In this document: positions 55,601 through 64,000 of the stretch, in pieces
Position numbering within the stretch: the stretch's first letter is position 1
How the letters are laid out: each line of letters starts with the position of its first letter
From: Plicaturopsis crispa FD-325 SS-3
Lineage: Eukaryota > Basidiomycota > Agaricomycetes > Amylocorticiales > Amylocorticiaceae
Length of the DNA: 64,000 nt
Assembly (NCBI GenBank): GCA_000827205.1
Contig: KN832560.1
Span: 1,144,743-1,208,742 of the forward strand
Direction: 5' to 3'
Position numbers and translations under genes: made by a program
The notes under the pieces: model-generated
The model's input: the letters and a program-made list of their open reading frames with translations, nothing else
Told to the model about the DNA's origin: nothing
Database searches by the model: none

Positions 55601-57484
55601 ATATCGGCCAGTACGCTATGCCTGTTCAACGACAACCTGAGAGTGAAGTCCCTCTCGCGACTGTTCAGGAAAGGGCTCTTGTACCGCAAGGATGCTGCCG
55701 CATCATAGCTTTATCTGCGGAGATCCATGCGGCGTTCGGGGTTCTTCCTCAACTAGCCCGTCGAATAACCGATGTCTTTCGAGCCCGCCAAGCTCGGTTT
55801 GAGCTAGGACTCCCGCCCATCACTGACAACCTGCTCACGGAAGCTTTCACCTTGCCTAATGCCGTAGCCAAGTTCAGTAACCAACGGTTCGAGACCGTCG
55901 GCGATTCAGTCCTCAAGCTCGCTGTCACGGTTCACATCTTCAACAAATATCCACATCGCCACGAAGGTCAACTATCGAATATGCGAATTCACTCGATTGC
56001 AAACAAAACTCTCCTCGCTCGGGCCAAGGAAGTCGGACTAGAAGGCTTCTTGACGAGCGAGATTCAAAGTGTTTTTGCTTGGCGGTATACATCCTCCGAA
56101 AATTCTCCCCTTGATTCAGAACGGCCTCCATCTCGGTATGCCACACGTCAATATCCCAGGCGAAGCTTGCAAGACTGCATGGAGGCTACCCTTGGTGCCG
56201 CCTTCGTTACTGGTGGCATCTCTATGGCGCTGCGTGCTGGAGACCGTTTAGGTCTAGCATTTGGCGGCTCTTTGCCGTGGTCACTACGATACGGAAGGCA
56301 CCCAGAGCCATCTCCCAGAGCTCCCCTTTTTGACCGCTTGGAAGAAAGCCTCGGATATACTTTCCACAGAGGAGAACTGTTGCTCGAGGCTCTAACCCAT
56401 CCATCGTTCTCCACTTCCAGTAATCCCTCGTATCAAAGGCTTGAATTTCTTGGAGACGGTAAGCTGCATTGCATTGGAAGCTACAGCTACTAACGTGATG
56501 GTGTAGCTCTGATTGATCTCGTTGTCGTGAAATATTTGTACGACAAATTCCCTACCGCAACTTCTGGACAACTATCTTGGGCACGCTCTCGGGCTATCTG
56601 TTCACCAGCCTTGGCTGCCATCGCCGTGCAACGCCTTGGTATCCATCGGATAATCCTCATCAATAGCGCGGAGCTGAGTACTGCTATCGTCAAGTATCTG
56701 CCACTTCTTCAATCTGTGTCGCCGTCGGATATCGTCCGCAAGGGATGGAAGCTAGACCCACCGAAAGCGATCAGCGACGTGTTCGAAAGTCTCGTAGGCG
56801 CCGTCCTTGTCGATTCGGCGTGGAATTACGAGAAGGCCGAAGCCGTCGTCGAGGAGGTCATGTGGGACGTTCTTGAGGTGCTATCTCCGGACCTCCCACA
56901 AGACCCTGTATCGGAGCTTCTGGTATGGTCAGCCAAGGCTGGCTGCCAGCGTATCGCATTTTTGTACGTGTTCTATCGTGACATCTTGTAAGGGTGCTAA
57001 CAGAGTGCACAGAAAAAGCAAGAGCACCGACAATCTCAAAACAAACGATAGTGTATCCGTCCGAGTCCACGACACCCTCGTTGCTGGGCCTATCACAGGC
57101 TCGAGCATGTTGGTTAGCAAAGGCCTTGCCGCGGAGCGCGCCCATCATATTCTCAACGACATCACGTCCAACCATAGTTTGCAACGTTTATGCAATTGTC
57201 CGGGGGCGAAGCATCTCCTGGCGCCGAAGATTCCTCTGCCACAAACAAATGCTACACCCGAAGTCCCCGATTTGTCAGAATTGGAGGAAGCACCTCCGGA
57301 CGACGGGACCGAGGACGGCTTTGCACTACTTGCCCAAATGACACTGCTCGCACTCGAAGGGCCCGCGGTTCTTGATACGGCGGGACTCGAGCTCGCGGAC
57401 AAGGACCAGGACAACTCGTACGCCGGCGAAGCCGCGGTTGAGAATGAAGAAAGAGAGGTAGCGATGTTACTGACAGAGGTATAG
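52662..57484 (+). CDS. Dicer-like ribonuclease
   Basis: Multi-exon gene. Exon 1 (52662-52706) MAPAIGSEFVPRKYQ joins exon 2 (from 52762) EEIFNRARDGNVIAALDTGS, which continues GKTFIST (Walker A). LLILDECHH is the DECH box and KVFGMTASPIWNP motif III. LIATSVAEEGLDFP and VGYLQSRGRAR form the C-terminal helicase lobe. The Dicer dimerization domain is around 54640-54890 (ILTYDSSISLLAYLCSLIPR onward). RNase IIIa carries RFETVGDSVLKLAV and SLQDCMEATLGAAF. RNase IIIb carries RLEFLGD, ALIDLVVVKYLY and PPKAISDVFESLVGAVLVDS, so both acidic catalytic sets are complete. A divergent dsRNA-binding-like stretch (VRVHDTLVAGPITGSSM) precedes an acidic tail. No clear PAZ domain was seen between the dimerization and RNase domains. 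It makes small RNAs for silencing. A strong hairpin lies 36 bp after the stop. Confidence 0.95.
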
Positions 57485-57519
57485 GAAATTTAGGGACGAG
57501 ACGACCGGGAAGATCTTTG

Positions 57520-57584
57520 GATCTGGATGACTGATCCTGAGTATCCAACCTCTGGTTATATGCTCAGGATCAGTCACCTAGATC
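57520..57584 (+). ncRNA. Stem-loop in the 3' flank of Dicer
   Basis: Left arm 57520-57541 and right arm 57563-57584 pair over 22 positions: 20 Watson-Crick pairs, one G-U and one mismatch, with a 21-base loop that itself contains a small AACC/GGTT stem. The central 14 pairs (TGACTGATCCTGAG) are perfect. It probably lies in the 3' UTR of the Dicer mRNA. It could be a cis-regulatory element, a processing signal or a small-RNA precursor; calling it an RNA gene is inference. Confidence 0.5.
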
Positions 57585-57599
57585 TGCACTCTGCCTTGC

Positions 57600-58000
57600 A
57601 ACCTCTTGCTGCCTTGCTCTGCTTATTATCATTGATATGTCTAGCTTGTAAGCGCCGAACGTACGACGCGAAAGTGGCGCGTTGCATCTCGCTTCTATGG
57701 TCACGTTTGTGTTGCTTGTGCAATGTATGTTTTCCAGATCTCACATGCTTATGTATTGCTTGCTCTTGAAGCTTGTAGCTTGGTGTTGTAGTGTTTTACG
57801 AATGCAATACCAATACGAGTATATTTCTTGACAATGTCATTATAATGCCATGCTTCTTCGCCGTTATTGCTCCGCGGTCCTTTCGATCACGCCTTCTATG
57901 AACGTTCAACGTTCAATAACTTACACACTTACCTCCAACACCATTCTCAGCTGGACGATTTCGACGTCCTTGTTGCCTTGCCCCAAAGACCCAAGTCACG
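57600..58000. other. Intergenic region between Dicer and the AhpD-like gene
   Basis: Nothing supported beyond the hairpin. Two adjacent copies of ACGTTCA occur near 57901. Confidence 0.4.
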
Positions 58001-58966
58001 ATGGCTACCATCGCCTCGAGTACGTTCTTGAAGCATCTGAAGTCAATATATCCTACGCGGGAGCAGACAGGTACGCTTCGGAGTCCTACTCAGCGGGCCT
58101 GTATGTCCTAATACCGTTCTCCAGTTCTGCACAACCCGTGGTTCATCGCCGTTGTTGTTGCCTACAGCGCGAGCAACTGCGCAGAAGGGATCCCCCGCGT
58201 ATTTGAACATGTGCTAGGAGAACTAAAGCAAAGTCACATCGAGGCCAAGGTGCCACCTGCCCAAGCGCATAGTGAAACGTTGTTGCTCGCCCGGAAATTC
58301 AGAGAATCCATATTCAAAGCAGGGCTAGTGAGCGGTTACCCGAGGGTCAGTATCTTTCCCTTCTCAGCGATGGTCAGGCAACAACGCTGAAGGTTTCATT
58401 GCGCAGGCGATTAATGGCTTGATAGCTTTAGACAGCGTCATGCCTGCAGAGTTCCGCGACACCAAAATTTTGAGGTAAGTCGCCCAAAACTCTCCCTGTG
58501 CGTGTAATTAACCGCTTCGATGCCGCGCAGGGACACGAAAACAAGCACAGAGGAATTCGAGCGACAGGGCGAGGTCGCGTTCCGCGAGCTCTACGGGGAG
58601 ACTGCAGACTCTGTGCAAGGTCTCCTCGACCAAATTCATCCTGACATGGGTGAATTTTATTGCGTATCATTCTCAGGATCCTCACTAGCTCACTCACATT
58701 CGCGTTTTCAAGGATGGTTCTCTAACACCATTGGATACGGTCTGACATACGGCTACACTGCAGTGACTTCTGCATTCGAGACGTCCATTACGCTCGTAGC
58801 GGCGCTGATCGCTGTAGACGCACCACGGCAGATCAACTGGCACACGAACAATATGCGCAGGTTGGGCGCCAGCTTAGAAGAAGCCAACGCAGTGAGGACG
58901 ATTGCGATGGAGGTGGCTACTCAGGCAGGTATCACTTGGAAAGACGGTGTGCCGGAGATACAATAA
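58001..58966 (+). CDS. AhpD/carboxymuconolactone decarboxylase-like protein
   Basis: Spliced gene. Exon 1 (58001-58070) reads MATIASSTFLKHLKSIYPTR. Exon 2 (from 58125) reads LHNPWFIAVVVAYSASNCAE, with RKFRESIFKAGLVSGYPR at its end. Further exons give AINGLIALDSVMPAEFRDTK, RQGEVAFRELYGETADSVQG and WFSNTIGYGLTYGYTAVTSA, and the last ETSITLVAALIAVDAPRQIN to the stop at 58964. The alpha-helical fold and the phrase KAGLVSGYPRAINGL match fungal CMD/AhpD-like proteins. The CxxC pair of true AhpD peroxidase partners is absent, so peroxide reduction is unlikely. The substrate is unknown. Confidence 0.75.
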
Positions 58967-59233
58967 AAACCTCGATAGAGATTCGAGTTGTCTCGAATAG
59001 AAATACTATTTGCGTACCAGAACTACGATCAGGGCGTACGCTACGTCGATATGTACGGCTTCTAGATGACAGAGGGCCTGTCCACGGCGAGAACATCTAC
59101 AGTAGATAACCGGTAACCGGTACACCGTGTCTATGTGCGAGGTGTAGAACAACATACTGATAGATAAACTGTTTGTACGAGTCTTGGGTTATGTGCTCTA
59201 AATGCGAGTCATTCTAGTAACGAATCGTAGCCA

Positions 59234-60318
59234 TCATTGTGTCTTTACCTTACCTGTAAACGACAGCATCAGTGACACGCCGACGAATACGCAAACACGA
59301 ACACGTACCCGACTTCTGTGCGACTTTTTTCGCCGCCTTGTTCGATTGCAACGCCAAGTTCTTCACAGTTCTGGTCGCAAATAGCGTCGCCAAGATGACC
59401 GCACACACCGTCCGCGCTACACTCGCATCGACAGCTTCCACGCTCTTGAGCTCTGTCTCCCCGCCCCCGCCGATCAGGCCCACGACGACAGCGTGCAGGT
59501 CCGCCCAGAACGGCTGCGCGTGGGTGAGGAGGGCGTAGAGGCCCGTGATCAGAGGCGCACACCAGAGGTCCGTGGTGGCCCAGCCGTAGGGCCGCAGTTC
59601 CGGCGGAGTCGTGAGCGTCAAGGGGGTGGGGTGCAGGAAGGAGAACAGGTTCGTGAAGAAGAACCCGCCGTTGGCGATCATCTACAAGGCAAGACACGCG
59701 TTATAAATTAGCTAAGACATCAGGATGGAAGTATAAAGGATGAACGCACGAGGGAGCTTAAAAGGAGCGTCCAGGGCGAGGTAGCCACAGCTGACGACGC
59801 GCTGGTGGTTACAACGGGCGGAATGATGTCGCACAGCAGTATGGCGCGGGAAAACCCGTCCAGAATGGACAACGGCAGCTCGAGCTGGGGGGATAGACTG
59901 GGGACGACGGGTAGCAGTTCGACAAGTGCTTGGACGCCTGCATATAGACCCGGACCAACCCCAGATAGCATGAACGAGGGGGTCCGACCCAGAAGGGGTG
60001 CTGGTAGAGAAGTCAGGATTTTTGAACCGTTACAAAGCTTGGACCGTGCTTACCCGTCACCGCCTCTCCACCGTACACGACAGTAAGCGTCGTCGACACA
60101 TCCTTCGCGAACGACTTTGGTTCAACCGCAGCGCCCTTGCCCCGCGACGAGACATGCTGCGCATGCAGACTCTCTCGCAGCTGGCGGAGCACGAGGCAGA
60201 GGCGGAACGTCGCCGCGATGTCGAGAGTACTGATCTGGAGGCCGAACCAGGTGAATGGGGCAATCGGTTCGAGCGCGGTGCTGTAGAGATCTACAAGGGG
60301 GGCAAGGAGGAGAGACAT
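59234..60318 (-). CDS. Multi-pass membrane protein, possibly TRIC-type (302 aa)
   Basis: Four exons (60318-60054, 60000-59750, 59681-59309, 59253-59234) close in frame at 302 residues. It starts MSLLLAPLVDLYSTALEPIA and has about six to seven hydrophobic spans (DIAATFRLCLVLRQL; PSFMLSGVGPGLYAGVQALV; GFSRAILLCDIIPPVVTTS; MIANGGFFFTNLFSFLHPTP; DLWCAPLITGLYALLTHAQP; ARTVCAVILATLFATRTVKN). The length, span count and the DLWCAPLITGLYALL-like glycine-rich span recall trimeric intracellular cation (TRIC) channels, but I could not verify the family signature. Function uncertain. Confidence 0.6.
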
Positions 60319-60747
60319 GGCGACGACTTGTCCGGGTATGTACAGCAGTTCGTCTGTACTTATAAACCGCTGTCACCCTACGGCAGGGCGAGAAAGCTGA
60401 CGTGCGGATACGTGGTCGTTGTAAACACGCTGTAAGCAGTTAGACGCGCGTACTACGCGCCGCGCCGCATCCGTTCATGATTCAGATGAGCAGAAAGGGA
60501 TGGCATCAGACCTGATCATTATTTATGGACTTTTCATTGGCGCTCCAGGGGAAGACATCCTGTATCCCACAAAACGTTCAAATATAAGTACGAGAAAATG
60601 AAGGATGATTACAGTACGAAACAAGGTATCGGAGACCAAGGGAAACATCAGAAATATATGTATGCACCAGGGCAATCCGCCACTCGCGACAAGCGTGCCC
60701 TGCATCGAGGCGAGTGGCCTATGCACCTATCCATGTACTCCCAACGT
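60319..60747. other. Intergenic region between the membrane protein gene and Rab11
   Basis: No supported gene; it holds the promoter of the membrane protein and the 3' UTR of Rab11, both on the minus strand. Confidence 0.4.
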
Positions 60748-61830
60748 CTAGCAGCATTTGCCGCCTTGGTTGGCAGGCTTGTCCACGCTCGGGCTGACGG
60801 TGAGGGTGTCTCCTGTAGGCGGGCTGATAGAGTCCTGCTTCGATTCGAGGGACTTGCTCGAGACGATGCGGTATATATCTGCAATCGAACAAATATCAGG
60901 AATGCTCTTGGGTCATCACCTAATCTGTCATTGTGCATACCAGTAAGAATCGTTTGGAAGGCCCCTTCGACATTGGAGGCGTCCAGCGCCGAAGTCTCAA
61001 TGAACGACAACCCGTTCTCAGCTACCATGAGGCAGAAGGTTAAGCAATGGCCTCGCCTTGAACATGTTTTAGTAGCTTACTGGAGAATGCCTTTGCCTCA
61101 TCTGTGGGAACCGCCCGTAGGTGCTTCAAATCGCTCTTGTTTCCAACAAGCATGATAACGATATTCGAGTCGGCGTGGTCACGGAGTTCCTTCAGCCACC
61201 GTGTTACGTTTACGTAGGTCGCGTGTTTTGCGATGTCGTACACCAACAGCGCGCCCACTGCCCCACGGTAGTAACTGGATACAATGAAACAATGTTAGTT
61301 GGCATCCGTGTCAGAGATACAAGAGGATCGTACGCAGATGTGATAGCCCGGTATCGCTCCTGGCCCGCTGGATGGCAAACAAGGCGTCAGATAACGAACT
61401 GATGCGAGCTGTGCATGCGCCTGTGCGCGAGCAGTTCGAAAGGACAGGCGACTGACCCGTGTCCCAAATCTGTGCCTTGACCGTCTTCCCGTCTACGTTT
61501 ATCGAACGGGTCGCAAACTCCACACCAATAGTCGACTTGGACTCGAGGTTGAATTCGTTCCGGGTGAAACGCGAGAGAACTGAGGTGCATCGAAGATAAG
61601 AACGCATGTCGCGCGAATATAGTACATGAAGACACAATACATACGATTGCTAAGAGAGCGAATTCGTCAGGAAAGGCTTCCAGGATGAAAGATAGAACTA
61701 GACGTACGACTTCCCGACACCAGAGTCTCCAATGAGGACGACCTTGAAAGGCAACGCTCGATTACTTGCAAACTTAGAGAAACGGCAGCCGCACCTTGAA
61801 GAGATAGTCGTAGTTGCTGCCTTCTGCCAT
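60748..61830 (-). CDS. Rab11/Ypt31-type small GTPase
   Basis: Multi-exon minus-strand gene, start at ATG 61830: [23 protein letters not shown] and [20 protein letters not shown] with the P-loop. The effector region reads [13 protein letters not shown], the Rab11 subfamily sequence. It is followed by IWDTA and [20 protein letters not shown] (switch II), then [23 protein letters not shown] and a variable tail ending NQGGKCC. The two C-terminal cysteines are geranylgeranylation sites. It works in exit from the trans-Golgi and recycling to the plasma membrane, as Ypt31/32 do in yeast. Confidence 0.93.
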
Positions 61831-62798
61831 TGTGTCGGTCTATACGGTGTGCGGGCGAGGAATAGAGGGAATGTGTCTGCTCGCTGTCGTGGTCGTGGAC
61901 AAGTGGATGGAACTGATGCGGAGTTTCAACTCACGTTTCGCGCTTTCGGCTCGGGAACTTGACTCTTGGCGCAGATACATCCTCCGTCTCAAATGTTTCG
62001 CGTTTTAGCAGGTTCCTCCATCTTGCACGGAAGATATTATGCCTCTGTGGAGCTTAGCATGGCCCCTCTCACAGCTCTACTTACCGGTGGATTTTTTCAA
62101 CCGCTGCCCGACGTGCAATTTCCCATATCATATCATGGGCTTGACGGACCACGGTAGATGTCTAGCACTCAATTCTCGATTATAGGCTCACTATAGATTT
62201 TAGTGGTTTTAGGAATTTATTCCTTACTCATAGCAGTCTGCAGTGGCAGTGCAGCATGAGCCCAAAGGAATCCATCTTTAAATTTATCAAACGCAATCCC
62301 CTTATGCCGGTGACTGCAAGAATAGATGTCCTGGTAAGTCGGAATGTCATGGTCCGGCCGTATGATAATGCCCCCTCCCTCCCTCTCCTTGTGATATGAT
62401 ATAAAACCAGAGGAATCATTGCCCCCTCCTCAAGCTCCGTACAAAGCTACTGTGTCTGTTCCCATCCTATTGCACATCATGCTCTCTGATGTCAGGCTAC
62501 GCGTGCATTATCATAGACAGCTCTACCCGAGCATGAAGCCGAATGTGTCGCCATTCACAGAAGCGTGCAGCTCAGCATTCTCGCTGCGACGAGGAGAAAT
62601 CACACCGTGACCACCGGCTATTCCAGCGCCCATTTCAGCGTCGAGTTGCTCGCTTTGAGTAGAGTGTAATGTGAACTTCTCAGAATCAAGGCTGCTACGA
62701 AAGAACATACGCAAATAAATCATAAGCAGACATTTGTCACAGTACATATACATTCCTATAGTGCGCCATATACCCAAGTGAAACATTCGCCTTGCCCA
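61831..62798. other. Intergenic region, about 970 bp
   Basis: No supported gene. It holds the promoter of Rab11 (right of 61830) and the 3' flank of the oxidoreductase gene. Confidence 0.4.

Positions 62799-64000
<1,202 letters not shown>

Overview
The window is nuclear DNA of a filamentous basidiomycete, most likely an agaricomycete. The evidence is dense genes, many 45-65 bp GT-AG introns, serine/proline-rich low-complexity proteins, and a full set of ordinary eukaryotic housekeeping genes. Gene models were built by hand from reading frames, splice sites and family motifs. Several long spliced models close exactly in frame, including eRF1, glutathione reductase, sedolisin, EMC4, two MIF genes, a PLC-like gene and an 828-residue orphan.

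Layout. 0-8 kb: the 3' part of an SCAP-like sterol sensor, a ten-exon orphan gene with a C2HC-type N-terminus, and a serine-rich conserved protein on the minus strand. 8-15.7 kb: a gene-poor stretch, then a cluster in which decayed minus-strand copies face intact plus-strand relatives (an unnamed family called X here, and a PI-PLC-X-like phosphodiesterase). 16-21 kb: a short-chain dehydrogenase, glutathione reductase and a second family X gene. 21.5-24 kb: a tandem pair of MIF-like genes separated by a hAT-type MITE. 24-27 kb: POP7 and eRF1, divergently arranged. 27.6-32.2 kb: a secreted sedolisin protease, a 1.1 kb inverted-repeat element, and a small basic/acidic protein. 32.4-36.9 kb: a membrane-anchored beta-propeller/amidohydrolase fusion. 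37-39.1 kb: a probable relic of a multi-pass membrane protein gene.

39-64 kb: SF3B4, a tiny secreted repeat peptide precursor, CDC42, a very long WD40 protein, EMC4, a spartin/senescence-domain protein, a phosducin-like protein, a full Dicer with a strong hairpin just after its stop codon, an AhpD/CMD-like protein, a multi-pass membrane protein, Rab11/Ypt31, and the 3' part of an Old Yellow Enzyme relative.

No operon-like logic is expected. Related functions sit near each other only in places: RNA processing (POP7, SF3B4, Dicer), membrane traffic and polarity (CDC42, Rab11, spartin, EMC4, SCAP) and translation termination (eRF1). The most unusual items are the short secreted precursor with repeated PSPV and Lys-Arg sites (41.2 kb), the hairpin downstream of Dicer (57.5 kb), the tandem MIF genes (21.6-23.7 kb), the orphan 828-residue protein (2.0-5.0 kb) and the opposed family X/PLC cluster (10.5-15.7 kb).
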